Shown: piece by piece, positions 35,350 through 44,235 of the stretch
Position numbering within the stretch: the stretch's first letter is position 1
How the letters are laid out: every line of letters starts with the position of its first letter
Origin: Flammeovirgaceae bacterium UBA2338
Lineage (GTDB): Bacteria; Bacteroidota; Bacteroidia; Cytophagales; Cyclobacteriaceae
Length of the DNA: 64,000 nt
Assembly (NCBI GenBank): GCA_002344795.1
Contig: DDUM01000054.1
Span: forward strand, 1-64,000
Direction: 5' to 3'
The notes under the pieces: model-generated
The model's input: only the letters and a program-made list of their open reading frames with translations
Databases searched by the model: none
What the model was told of the DNA's origin: nothing
Program-made: the position numbers and the translations under genes

Positions 35350-38300
35350 TTAAAAGATTACTTCTACCTGAAGATCTTGAATTTTCTTGATCTTCTTTAC
35401 CATATCGTTTATTGGCATTACCCTGTATTTCCTTGAGAGCAACTCGAGGTTGATGTTCTCCTGGTTGTCCTGCAACCTGAGGAACAATGGACAATCGCCA
35501 GAATACTCGTTGCACAGGTTCTCAATCTGCGTGATCAATTCAGAACTAATGGCAGAAGTGTCCATTTTGAGCTGAAGGCCTTTGGTTCTTTTAAGTCCCA
35601 ACTCATTCAACAGGTCGATGTTTCTGATTTTGAATTCCAGACTTTGGTCTCCCCATGATTTGCGCAGAATATTACCCTCCACAAACAGGAATAACCCAGG
35701 CATGAGAAATGATTTGTATTTTAAATAATCTTCGCTCCACATCATAAACTCAAACCGACCACTGTAGTCTTCCAGAATCAATTTTCCAAAAGGTTTTCCC
35801 GTTTTGGTCATTCTATGTTCTACCGAGGCTACAATTCCTCCCACCTTGGTTTCCCTTCCTTCGTTGCCTTCCAATTCTGCCAGTTGGCTGAGTGGAGTGT
35901 TGCAAAATGCGTCCATTTCAAATTTGAAATTGTCCAATGGATGCCCTGAAATATAAACGCCTACTACTTCTTTTTCAAAGTGAAGCTTTTCAATCTCACT
36001 AAAGGGTTCTATAGCATCTACTTTGGGTAGGGGCATTTCCGTACCTGAGGAGCCACCAAACATATTCACTTGTGCACTTTCAAGTTCTTGCTGCATTTTG
36101 ATGGCGTAGCGCGTCAGCTTTTCCGTCAAAGTGATATCGCCATCTTTGGCGTATACAAATTGTCTCCTATGAAAATCCGGGAAACAATCGAATGCACCTG
36201 ACAACGCAAGACACTCCAGGGTTTTCTTGTTCACTGCACGCTGGTTTACTCTTGTGGCAAAATCAAAGATATCCTTGAAATGTCCTTTGTTTTCTCTTTC
36301 CTTAATAATGGATTCAACAGCTGCCTCCCCGGCACCTTTGATGGCACCCAACCCGAATCTGATTTCTCCATTCTTGTTCACTTCAAAGAAAACTCCTGAT
36401 TCATTGATGTGGGGACCGAGTACCTCAATATTTTGTTTTCTGCATTCTTCGATAAAGAAAGTGATTTTGTCCAGGTTGTTTTGAGAGTGGGTCAATACAG
36501 CTGCCATATACTCTGCCGGATAGTTGGCCTTGAGATAAGCCGTCTGGTAGGCGACCAAAGAATAACAGGTTGAGTGCGATTTGTTAAAGGCATACTGTGC
36601 AAAAGCTTCCCAGTCTTTCCATATTTTTTCAGCAACCCGCTCATCGTGCCCATTGCTCTTACATCCTGCAATGAACTGATCCTTCATTTTATCCAACACC
36701 TCTTTCTGCTTCTTCCCCATTGCCTTACGAAGCACATCCGCATCTCCCTTAGAGAAATTGGCCAGCCGCTGAGAAAGGAGCATCACCTGCTCCTGATAAA
36801 CAGTAATTCCATAAGTGTCCTCCAAAAATTCCTCCATGATAGGGAGGTCATATTTGATAGGCTCTTTACCGCTCTTGCGTGCAATGAAGTTGGGAATGTA
36901 TTCCATTGGACCTGGCCGATACAAGGCGTTCATGGCAATCAGGTCGGCCAGCTTATCTGGCTTTAGTCCCTTTAAGTGGTTTTGCATTCCTTCCGACTCA
37001 AACTGGAATGTTCCTGTTGTTTCACCGCGTTGATAGAGTTGGAATGTTTTCTTGTCATCAAGGGGAATGGTGTCAATATCAATTTCTACCCCGTTACGTT
37101 TTTTAATATTTTTTAAGGCCGTTTTAATGATGGTTAGGGTAGTCAATCCCAAAAAGTCCATCTTCAACATACCCGCGCTCTCTACTACACTGTTATCAAA
37201 TTGCGTAACCAGCATTTCAGAATCGCGTGCGGTAGATACGGGCACAAGCGAAGTCAGTTCATCGGGTGTGATGATTACTCCACAGGCATGCGTGCCTGTG
37301 TTGCGCAGGGATCCTTCTAAAATTATCGCCTGTTTAAGTACCTGGGCTTTTAAGTCGGTTCCTTTTTTGATGTCATTTAATTCCTTCACTTCCTCAAATG
37401 CTTTTTCAAGGGTGGTACCGGGTCTTTCCGGGATCAGCTTGGCCAGGTTATTGGCATCAGACAGCGGTAATTCCATCACGCGAGCACAATCCCTAATAGA
37501 AGATTTGGCTGCCATGGTACCATAAGTGATGATTTGAGCTACCTGATTTTTCCCATATTTTTCAATGACATATTGAAGTACTTTATCGCGTCCTTCATCA
37601 TCAAAGTCGATATCAATATCGGGAAGTGATATCCTGTCGGGATTGAGGAAACGTTCGAATAGAAGATCATATGCGATTGGATCCACGTTGGTAATTCCAG
37701 TGCAGTAGGCAACAGCCGATCCAGCCGCAGATCCTCTGCCCGGACCTACAGAAACTCCCATCTCCCGGGCTTTGCTCGTAAAGTCCTGGACAATCAAAAA
37801 GTATCCGGGATACCCTGTTTTTTTGATGGTCTCTAGCTCGAAGTCCAATCTTTCCCTGATCTCTTCAGTAATTTCGCTATATCGTTTTTTGGCCCCTTCA
37901 TAAGTAATGTGTCTCAGATAATCGTCTTCTGTTTCGAATTCAGGGGGGATGGCGAACTTGGGGAGCAAAACATTTTGGCGCAGGTCATAGACTTCTACCT
38001 TATCGACAATTTCATTAATGGTTTCAATGGATTCTGGAAGGTCATGAAAAAGAGATTTCATTTCCTTTTGTGACTTAAAATAGAATTCGTCATTGGGCAT
38101 ACCGTACCTATACCCACGACCAGACCCAATGGGAGTAGACTTAAATTCTCCTTCTTTTATACATAACAATACATCGTGTGCATTGGATTCCTCCTTTTGC
38201 AGGTAGTAGCATTCGTTGGCAGCATAATATTTTACATTGTATTTTTTGCAAAACCTCAGAAGTGTTTCATTGACACGATCTTCTTCCGGAATGCCATGTC

Positions 38301-39540
38301 GGTTGAGTTCAACATAAAAATCGTCTTTGAACAATTGATGCCACCATTGGAAGGCTTCTTCGGCTTGTCTTTCGCCCACATTCAAAATAAGGTGAGGCAC
38401 TTCACTGTGCAATCCACCAGTAGAGGCGATTAATCCTTCTCTGTATTTTTCGATCAGTTCTTTATCAATGCGAGGATAAATCCCATAGAGTCCTTCAGTA
38501 AATCCCAGAGAACTGAGTTTAGCTAAATTCAAATACCCTTTTTTATTTTTCGCAAAGAGCACTTGATTATATCGCTTGTCCGGATTGTCTTTGGTAAACT
38601 TTAGCTTTAATCTTTCTTCAGCGACAAAAAATTCGCAACCTACGATAGGCTTTATTTTATGTTTTAGGGCTTCGGTAACAAACTTGAAGGCACCATACAT
38701 ATTGCCCAGATCGGTAAGTGCTACAGCAGGAAGGTTTTCTTCTTTGGCTTTTGTAATAATAGCTTTGACTGACGGAGTGGCCTGAAGCACCGAATATTGG
38801 GAGTGAGTATGAAGGTGACTAAAGGGAAGATCTATGAGATCTTTAGCATCTACATGGGCATTGTAGTCTGTATCCTCTACCTTTTCTCTTTTTGTAGAGT
38901 TGCCAGCGTCAAGACTTGGCTCTTCATATTCAATATCGGTAATAGGTGTATCATCAAGGGGGCTGACTACGTTCTCTTTAATTAATCCAAAGAAAGATCT
39001 TGCTGTAGCATCTACATCATAGGCAGCATCATGTGCATCTTCTATATCCTTGCCAAAAAGCTTCTGATGAAGTTCATTGAGGCGTGGCATTTTTAACCTA
39101 CCTCCAATACCACCTTTTAGCTGACAGTATTCTGTAGAAGCAATTCCAGTGTCGAGTCTTTCAAGGGAAAGAAAAAAGTCAGGTTGAAGAGATTGTCTGA
39201 TGTACTCAGCGCCAATAATATTAATATCGAATTCGATATTATGCCCCACCAGCAGTTTAGTGCGATCAAGATCCTTGATAAAGGTCTTCATTACCTCAGA
39301 TAATTGAATCCCCTCTTCTTGTGCTCTCTTTGTGCTTATTCCATGTATTTGTTCTGCATTGAAAGGAATATCAAACCCATCGGGTTGAATGATATAACTA
39401 TGCTGAGAAAGAAGCCCACCTTTATTGTCGTGAAGTTGCCAGGCCAACTGAACCAGCCGCGGCCAGTTGTCCAGATCTGTTATGGGTGCAGTCTTATTGT
39501 GCGGAATCCCCGTGGTTTCCGTGTCAAAGATTAAATACAT
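35350..39540 (-). CDS. dnaE: DNA polymerase III alpha subunit with fused N-terminal exonuclease
   Basis: A 1396-aa replicative polymerase with an extra proofreading domain. Residues 1-190: DEDD exonuclease, DTETTG (6-11), HNIEFDI (about 99) and HDAAYDVDAT (about 165), as in epsilon/DnaQ. From about 235: PHP domain with an intact HLHTHSQYS metal motif (about 240), then PIVGCEFFV. Polymerase core: PDIDIDF with two catalytic Asp (about 639-645), KMDFLGL with the third (about 800). The C-terminus has the HhH/OB regions (GGIVASVEHRMTKTGKPFG about 1240). E. coli DnaE has 1160 residues and a separate DnaQ; the fusion accounts for the extra length. Highest-priority replication gene in the window. Confidence 0.95.
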   Translation of the reverse strand: MYLIFDTETTGIPHNKTAPITDLDNWPRLVQLAWQLHDNKGGLLSQHSYIIQPDGFDIPFNAEQIHGISTKRAQEEGIQLSEVMKTFIKDLDRTKLLVGHNIEFDINIIGAEYIRQSLQPDFFLSLERLDTGIASTEYCQLKGGIGGRLKMPRLNELHQKLFGKDIEDAHDAAYDVDATARSFFGLIKENVVSPLDDTPITDIEYEEPSLDAGNSTKREKVEDTDYNAHVDAKDLIDLPFSHLHTHSQYSVLQATPSVKAIITKAKEENLPAVALTDLGNMYGAFKFVTEALKHKIKPIVGCEFFVAEERLKLKFTKDNPDKRYNQVLFAKNKKGYLNLAKLSSLGFTEGLYGIYPRIDKELIEKYREGLIASTGGLHSEVPHLILNVGERQAEEAFQWWHQLFKDDFYVELNRHGIPEEDRVNETLLRFCKKYNVKYYAANECYYLQKEESNAHDVLLCIKEGEFKSTPIGSGRGYRYGMPNDEFYFKSQKEMKSLFHDLPESIETINEIVDKVEVYDLRQNVLLPKFAIPPEFETEDDYLRHITYEGAKKRYSEITEEIRERLDFELETIKKTGYPGYFLIVQDFTSKAREMGVSVGPGRGSAAGSAVAYCTGITNVDPIAYDLLFERFLNPDRISLPDIDIDFDDEGRDKVLQYVIEKYGKNQVAQIITYGTMAAKSSIRDCARVMELPLSDANNLAKLIPERPGTTLEKAFEEVKELNDIKKGTDLKAQVLKQAIILEGSLRNTGTHACGVIITPDELTSLVPVSTARDSEMLVTQFDNSVVESAGMLKMDFLGLTTLTIIKTALKNIKKRNGVEIDIDTIPLDDKKTFQLYQRGETTGTFQFESEGMQNHLKGLKPDKLADLIAMNALYRPGPMEYIPNFIARKSGKEPIKYDLPIMEEFLEDTYGITVYQEQVMLLSQRLANFSKGDADVLRKAMGKKQKEVLDKMKDQFIAGCKSNGHDERVAEKIWKDWEAFAQYAFNKSHSTCYSLVAYQTAYLKANYPAEYMAAVLTHSQNNLDKITFFIEECRKQNIEVLGPHINESGVFFEVNKNGEIRFGLGAIKGAGEAAVESIIKERENKGHFKDIFDFATRVNQRAVNKKTLECLALSGAFDCFPDFHRRQFVYAKDGDITLTEKLTRYAIKMQQELESAQVNMFGGSSGTEMPLPKVDAIEPFSEIEKLHFEKEVVGVYISGHPLDNFKFEMDAFCNTPLSQLAELEGNEGRETKVGGIVASVEHRMTKTGKPFGKLILEDYSGRFEFMMWSEDYLKYKSFLMPGLFLFVEGNILRKSWGDQSLEFKIRNIDLLNELGLKRTKGLQLKMDTSAISSELITQIENLCNEYSGDCPLFLRLQDNQENINLELLSRKYRVMPINDMVKKIKKIQDLQVEVIF

Positions 39541-39680
39541 CGAGTGTGATTAGTGGTTATTCAAAATGTAAAAATACGCTTTAAGCGGAGGGCGGACAAC
39601 ACCTAAATGTATACCCGAGCTTATCCCAAAATGAGAATATTTTCCTAAAAATAGATTTTTTATGAACCAAAGTGTCCAAA

Positions 39681-39712
39681 TTTGACTGATTTGGCCCTTG
39701 GAATAGGGTTTG
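39681..39712 (+). promoter_or_regulatory. Promoter-like element before the 34-aa mini-gene
   Basis: TTTG (39681-39684), 19 bases, then TAGGGTTTG (39704-39712), one base longer than the TAnnTTTG consensus. It lies 34 bases before the ATG of the mini-ORF. Motif seen directly; activity inferred. Confidence 0.45.
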
Positions 39713-39746
39713 GTCTTCATGATGTGTTAAATAAAAAATAATCGTC

Positions 39747-39851
39747 ATGAACTGGATAAAAGCATTTAAAGATTTTGTAAAAAAGCAATGGTTCTTACTT
39801 ATCATGTTAGGGGTATTGTCGCTTGTCTTTTTATTGTATGAAATTCTGTGA
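39747..39851 (+). CDS. 34-aa single-pass membrane mini-protein
   Basis: A 34-codon ATG frame: a cationic amphipathic start (MNWIKAFKDFVKKQ) and an unbroken hydrophobic helix (WFLLIMLGVLSLVFLLYEIL). It has a promoter-like element at the right distance and is in the compact gap between dnaE and sdhC, whose own promoter-like element lies just after the mini-gene. It could be a small regulator of a membrane complex, perhaps the succinate dehydrogenase next door, but that is only position. I know no named family for it. Confidence 0.5.
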   Translation: MNWIKAFKDFVKKQWFLLIMLGVLSLVFLLYEIL

Positions 39852-39901
39852 TAGACAATCGTTGTTTATTATATCAAATACTTTAAAAATCCATCCTCAA
39901 A

Positions 39902-39932
39902 TTGTTTGTTACCGCTTTCAAGAGTATTTTTG
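39902..39932 (+). promoter_or_regulatory. Promoter-like element for sdhCAB
   Basis: TTG (39902-39904), 20 bases, then TATTTTTG (39925-39932), an exact match to TAnnTTTG. It leaves a leader of about 100 bases before sdhC, which contains two TTCGAA palindromes (39939-39944 and 39955-39960). Confidence 0.5.
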
Positions 39933-40039
39933 ACAGGTTTCGAAGTTAGACACTTTCGAAATATGCAAGGAATGTTTCTCACTTTTGGTTATCAAGATCA
40001 AACCTGAGCATTCTTACTAAAGACAAAAAACAATAACGG

Positions 40040-40711
40040 ATGAAATGGTTTACAGACCTCTTCTCAAGTACGCTTGGAAGAAAAATGCTCATGGCCTTAA
40101 CAGGTCTATTCTTGATTACCTTCTTAGTAGTTCATCTTATTGGCAACCTTCAGCTCCTCAAAGGCGATGGTGGCCAGTCCTTTAATATCTATTCCGAATT
40201 CATGGGTCATAACCCACTTATTCAAACGATATCTAAGGTCAACTTTGCGTTAATAATGATTCATGTTGTATGGGCAATATTGATCAGCAGGAAAAACAGG
40301 GCTGCAAGAGGACAAGGTTATGCAATCACCAATAAATCTTCCCACTGGACATCCCGGAACATGGGAATACTGGGAACAATCATATTAATATTTCTGGTAA
40401 TTCACCTTCGCCATTTTTATGCAGAGTTGCATTGGGGTACCACACCCATGGTTACTTATGATGGAAAAGAAATGAACGATGCTTATACACTGGTGTCCTA
40501 CTGGTTTAGCAAAGCTTGGTATGCGGGTATATATGTAGTGTGCATGTTTGGGCTTGCATTTCACCTGTGGCATGGATTTGCCAGTGCATTTCAGACATTG
40601 GGTTTAAACCATGTGAAGTATAATCCTGTTATCAATTTTGTAGGAAGAGCTTTTGCGATTATTGTCCCAGCTCTTTTTGCGCTCATTCCAATAGTGATGT
40701 TTTTAAAATAA
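40040..40711 (+). CDS. sdhC: Succinate dehydrogenase cytochrome b subunit
   Basis: A 223-aa membrane subunit of the B-type succinate:quinone oxidoreductase. Five membrane helices can be drawn (about 15-32, 63-80, 105-125, 155-178 and 198-220). His residues within or near helices (TFLVVHLIGN, ALIMIHVVWA, FLVIHLRHFY and FHLWHGFASA) fit two b-type haems, as in the Bacteroidota and Bacillus enzymes, which do not need a fourth SdhD subunit. It anchors SdhAB and passes electrons to menaquinone. First gene of sdhCAB; SdhA follows after 17 bases. Confidence 0.95.
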   Translation: MKWFTDLFSSTLGRKMLMALTGLFLITFLVVHLIGNLQLLKGDGGQSFNIYSEFMGHNPLIQTISKVNFALIMIHVVWAILISRKNRAARGQGYAITNKSSHWTSRNMGILGTIILIFLVIHLRHFYAELHWGTTPMVTYDGKEMNDAYTLVSYWFSKAWYAGIYVVCMFGLAFHLWHGFASAFQTLGLNHVKYNPVINFVGRAFAIIVPALFALIPIVMFLK

Positions 40712-40728
40712 TATAGCCATCAAGTATT

Positions 40729-42648
40729 ATGACGTTAGATTCAAAAGTTCCTGAAGGCCCAATAGGCGAGAAATGGACCAAACATAAATTTAACCTGAAG
40801 TTGGTGAACCCTGCCAATAAAAGGAAGTATAACGTTATTGTGGTCGGCACAGGATTAGCAGGCGCCTCAGCCGCCTCATCACTGGCTGAACTTGGCTACA
40901 ACGTAAAAGCTTTCTGCTTTCAGGACAGCCCAAGGAGAGCACACAGTATTGCTGCCCAGGGCGGCATCAATGCAGCCAAGAACTATCAAAATGATGGAGA
41001 CAGTGTTTACAGACTTTTTTACGATACGGTAAAAGGTGGTGATTATCGCTCTCGGGAAAGCAATGTACATCGACTTGCAGAAGTCAGTGTAAATATTATC
41101 GACCAATGCGTAGCGCAGGGAGTGCCATTTGCCAGAGAGTATGGAGGGTTACTGGACAACCGTTCTTTCGGTGGTGCACAGGTATCCAGAACATTTTATG
41201 CCAGAGGCCAAACAGGACAGCAACTTTTATTGGGTGCCTACAGTGCACTGAACAGACAGATCGCCAACGGAAAGGTGGAGATGCATGCTCGTACTGAGAT
41301 GCTGGACCTTGTGATGGTGGATGGAAAAGCCCGCGGTATTATTACCAGAAATTTGATTACAGGAAAGATTGAATCACATAGCGCACATGCAGTGTTACTT
41401 TGCACCGGAGGATATGGTAACGTTTTCTTTTTGTCTACTAACGCCAAGGGTTCAAATGCTACAGCCGCATGGCGTGCACATAAAAAAGGTGCTTTGTTTG
41501 GTAATCCTTGTTTTACACAAATTCACCCTACCTGTATTCCTGTATCAGGGGATCATCAATCGAAGTTGACGCTGATGTCGGAGTCATTGAGAAATGATGG
41601 AAGAGTATGGGTACCTAAAACAGCTAGACCAGGCTTGAAAGCGAAAGACGCTGTCAATATCCCTGAAGAGGAACGCGATTATTACCTGGAAAGGAAATAT
41701 CCTTCATTCGGTAATCTGGTGCCACGTGATGTGGCTTCAAGAAATGCAAAGGATGTTTGTGACGAAGGTCGGGGTGTTGGCTCCGGGCTTGCGGTATTCC
41801 TTGATTTTGCTGATGCAATAAAACGCCTTGGTAAAGATAGTATTGAAGCAAAGTATGGCAATCTCTTCGATATGTACCAGCAAATCACAGGTGACAACCC
41901 TTATGAAATGCCGATGATGATTTATCCGGCCGTTCACTATACGATGGGAGGCCTGTGGGTAGATTATAATTTGATGACCAACGTACCTGGACTTTATGCA
42001 TTGGGTGAGGCTAATTTTTCTGATCATGGCGCCAACCGATTAGGAGCAAGCGCCTTGATGCAGGGATTAGCTGACGGATACTTTGTTATTCCATATACTA
42101 TTGGTGATTACCTGGCAGGTATATCTCACGATGAGGTAAGTACTGACCGGCCTGAGTTTAAGGAGGCCATGGAAAATGTGAAGAGTAGGGTGGACAAACT
42201 TCTAAGTATTAAAGGAAACAAAACGGTGGATCAGTTTCACCGCGAACTGGGATTGACCATGTGGGAGTATTGTGGGATGTCTCGTACAGAAGAGGGATTG
42301 AAAACAGGTAAGAAGAAAATTCAGGAATTAAGAAAAGAGTTCTGGGAAAATGTGAATGTGGTAGGCGGATCAGGGGAGTTTAATCAGGAGTTGGAGAAGG
42401 CAGGTCGCGTAGCTGATTTTATGGAACTGGCTGAATTGATGGTGGATGATGCCCTCAACAGATCGGAATCATGTGGAGGCCATTTTAGAGAAGAGTCTCA
42501 AACACCTGAGGGCGAGGCAAAAAGAAAAGATGATGAATTCTCATACGTTGCCGCATGGGAATACAAAGGTGATAATCAGCCTGAGGTGCTTCACAAGGAA
42601 GAACTGAAATTTGAAAATGTAAAACTCACACAGCGTAGCTATAAATAA
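40729..42648 (+). CDS. sdhA: Succinate dehydrogenase / fumarate reductase flavoprotein subunit
   Basis: A 639-aa flavoprotein. The FAD-binding GTGLAGASAASSLAELG (about 42-58) and HSIAAQGGINAAKNY (about 86-100, covalent FAD His) are present, followed by catalytic-site segments HPTCIP (about 268) and the Arg-containing RSESCGGHFREESQTPEG (about 580). Length and motifs are those of the B-type complexes of Bacteroidota. It oxidises succinate to fumarate or runs the reverse reaction in the cytoplasmic membrane complex. It sits between sdhC (17 bases) and sdhB (2 bases). Confidence 0.97.
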   Translation: MTLDSKVPEGPIGEKWTKHKFNLKLVNPANKRKYNVIVVGTGLAGASAASSLAELGYNVKAFCFQDSPRRAHSIAAQGGINAAKNYQNDGDSVYRLFYDTVKGGDYRSRESNVHRLAEVSVNIIDQCVAQGVPFAREYGGLLDNRSFGGAQVSRTFYARGQTGQQLLLGAYSALNRQIANGKVEMHARTEMLDLVMVDGKARGIITRNLITGKIESHSAHAVLLCTGGYGNVFFLSTNAKGSNATAAWRAHKKGALFGNPCFTQIHPTCIPVSGDHQSKLTLMSESLRNDGRVWVPKTARPGLKAKDAVNIPEEERDYYLERKYPSFGNLVPRDVASRNAKDVCDEGRGVGSGLAVFLDFADAIKRLGKDSIEAKYGNLFDMYQQITGDNPYEMPMMIYPAVHYTMGGLWVDYNLMTNVPGLYALGEANFSDHGANRLGASALMQGLADGYFVIPYTIGDYLAGISHDEVSTDRPEFKEAMENVKSRVDKLLSIKGNKTVDQFHRELGLTMWEYCGMSRTEEGLKTGKKKIQELRKEFWENVNVVGGSGEFNQELEKAGRVADFMELAELMVDDALNRSESCGGHFREESQTPEGEAKRKDDEFSYVAAWEYKGDNQPEVLHKEELKFENVKLTQRSYK

Positions 42649-42650
42649 TT

Positions 42651-43400
42651 ATGAAGATCACATTAAAAGTCTGGAGACAAAAAAACAGCGAGGCAAAGGG
42701 AGCTTTTGTAACGTATCCCGTTGATGATGTGTCAGAAGATATGTCCTTCCTTGAAATGATAGATGTTTTGAACGAAAGTCTGGTGAAAAAAAATGAAGAA
42801 CCCATCGCTTTTGATCATGACTGCCGAGAAGGTATCTGCGGCATGTGTAGTCTTTACATCAATGGGCGCCCGCATGGGCCACTTCAGACCACCACCTGTC
42901 AACTCCACATGAGATCATTTACAGATGGTGAAATGATTACGGTAGAGCCTTGGCGTGCAAATCCATTTCCTGTGATTAAAGATCTGGTGGTAGATCGCTC
43001 GGCTTTTGACAGAATACAACAAGCCGGTGGCTTCGTATCTGTTAATACAGGTGGAGTTCCTGATGCCAACGAAATTCCAATTCCCAAAAGAATTGCTGAT
43101 GAGGCATTCGATTCAGCCACTTGTATCGGCTGTGGTGCTTGCGTAGCGGCTTGTAAAAATTCTTCTGCAGTACTGTTTGTAAGCGCAAAGATTTCACAGT
43201 TAGCCATGTTGCCTCAAGGGCAGGTAGAAAGAAAAACCCGTGCAGAAAAAATGGTGGAACAAATGGATGAGGAGGGTTTTGGGTCGTGTACCAACACGAA
43301 GGCTTGCGAAGCGGAATGCCCAAAAGATATTAAGGTCACAAACATTGCACGACTCAATAGAGAATATTTCAATGCCAAGCTGACTTCAAATAACGTCTAG
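42651..43400 (+). CDS. sdhB: Succinate dehydrogenase / fumarate reductase iron-sulfur subunit
   Basis: A 249-aa iron-sulfur protein. CREGICGMC plus a later Cys (about 60-82) bind the [2Fe-2S] cluster; CIGCGACVAAC (about 159-169) and CTNTKACEAECPKDI (about 208-222) bind the [4Fe-4S] and [3Fe-4S] clusters. It shuttles electrons between the FAD of SdhA and the haems or quinone in SdhC. Start ATG 42651, two bases after sdhA, so translation is probably coupled. It is the last gene; no classic terminator follows, only a short TTTCC/GGAAA repeat at 43405-43420. Confidence 0.97.
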   Translation: MKITLKVWRQKNSEAKGAFVTYPVDDVSEDMSFLEMIDVLNESLVKKNEEPIAFDHDCREGICGMCSLYINGRPHGPLQTTTCQLHMRSFTDGEMITVEPWRANPFPVIKDLVVDRSAFDRIQQAGGFVSVNTGGVPDANEIPIPKRIADEAFDSATCIGCGACVAACKNSSAVLFVSAKISQLAMLPQGQVERKTRAEKMVEQMDEEGFGSCTNTKACEAECPKDIKVTNIARLNREYFNAKLTSNNV

Positions 43401-43580
43401 GTTTCTTTCCTAAAAGGAAAACGGCTGGACTCAAAAGCGCCACGTTTTGTTGATCCACCAGTTGGCGTAGAAACATCCCTAAATTGTAAATCCAAATTAT
43501 GGAGATTCTTCGCTTTCGCTCAGAAAAACGACATTCTTTAACTGTTGAGTCAGCCTCTTTTTGAGTATATCTAAATTAAA

Positions 43581-44084
43581 TTATTCACTCTGACATACCC
43601 CAATTCCAACACGGGCATTAACACCTTTGCTAGCAATGGCACCAATATTCCCTCCGGCCAGTACAATGTCTCTTTCGGGTCCCACATCAGATAAGTGTAT
43701 TTTAATGGAGGCTTCTAACTCGATAAGATCGGTATAGTTGAGCTTTGTATCATTGGCCAATTGAATAAAATGTGTTTCGCTGCGGCCGGTTTTACCCAGC
43801 ACTGGATTGAGAAGTGCAGCCACTTCTGCGTCTGGTTCGGAAATATCACCCATATGCAGGTGGACAGGCAATTTGACATCTCCATCAGTTCCCTGTAGAT
43901 CGACCAAAATCATAGTGGATCCATCTCGCTTTTCTTTAAAAGTAACCGTTCCGCTTACCGCAAAATCTGAAGTTTGCTGCAATGCATAAGTAGTTTCATT
44001 TCCTGTAAAATCCGATACACTTTGGCTTTCCTCACAACCATAAAGCGCCAAAATAATGGCAAGGGCTCCTATCCAACTTTTCAT
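43581..44084 (-). CDS. Lipoprotein with CHRD- or SOD-like domain
   Basis: A 167-aa lipoprotein (MKSWIGALAIILALYGC, Cys 17). The mature part is a beta sandwich-like run: FAVSGTVTFKEKRDGSTMIL, VKLPVHLHMGDISEP with two His (about 76-78), and SDVGPERDIVLAGGNIGAI. The layout (strand, HxH, long loop, GG...) resembles the CHRD and Cu/Zn-SOD-like groups. I do not see a complete copper-zinc ligand set, so activity is doubtful. It stands alone between sdhB (convergent) and the LPP20 genes (divergent). Confidence 0.65.
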   Translation of the reverse strand: MKSWIGALAIILALYGCEESQSVSDFTGNETTYALQQTSDFAVSGTVTFKEKRDGSTMILVDLQGTDGDVKLPVHLHMGDISEPDAEVAALLNPVLGKTGRSETHFIQLANDTKLNYTDLIELEASIKIHLSDVGPERDIVLAGGNIGAIASKGVNARVGIGVCQSE

Positions 44085-44235
44085 AATTATGTCCGTTCAA
44101 TGTTAAAATTACAATATTTTAAACGATCTTAACTTGTCCTACAGTATTAACAAACTAGATTTGTTTCCAATTATCCGGCTTTTTTGGCACGGATGTGGTT
44201 ATAATAGTATAACAAGCAGCTTAACCTTTTAGTTG

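Noticed and set aside
39938..39961. Two TTCGAA hexamer palindromes in the sdhCAB leader.
   Set aside because: Too short to separate from chance; only mentioned with the promoter-like element.
43496..43561. 21-codon ATG frame (MEILRFRSEKRHSL) after sdhB.
   Set aside because: No promoter or ribosome site and a composition like chance; the words TTCGCTTTCGCTC suggest repeat-like intergenic DNA.
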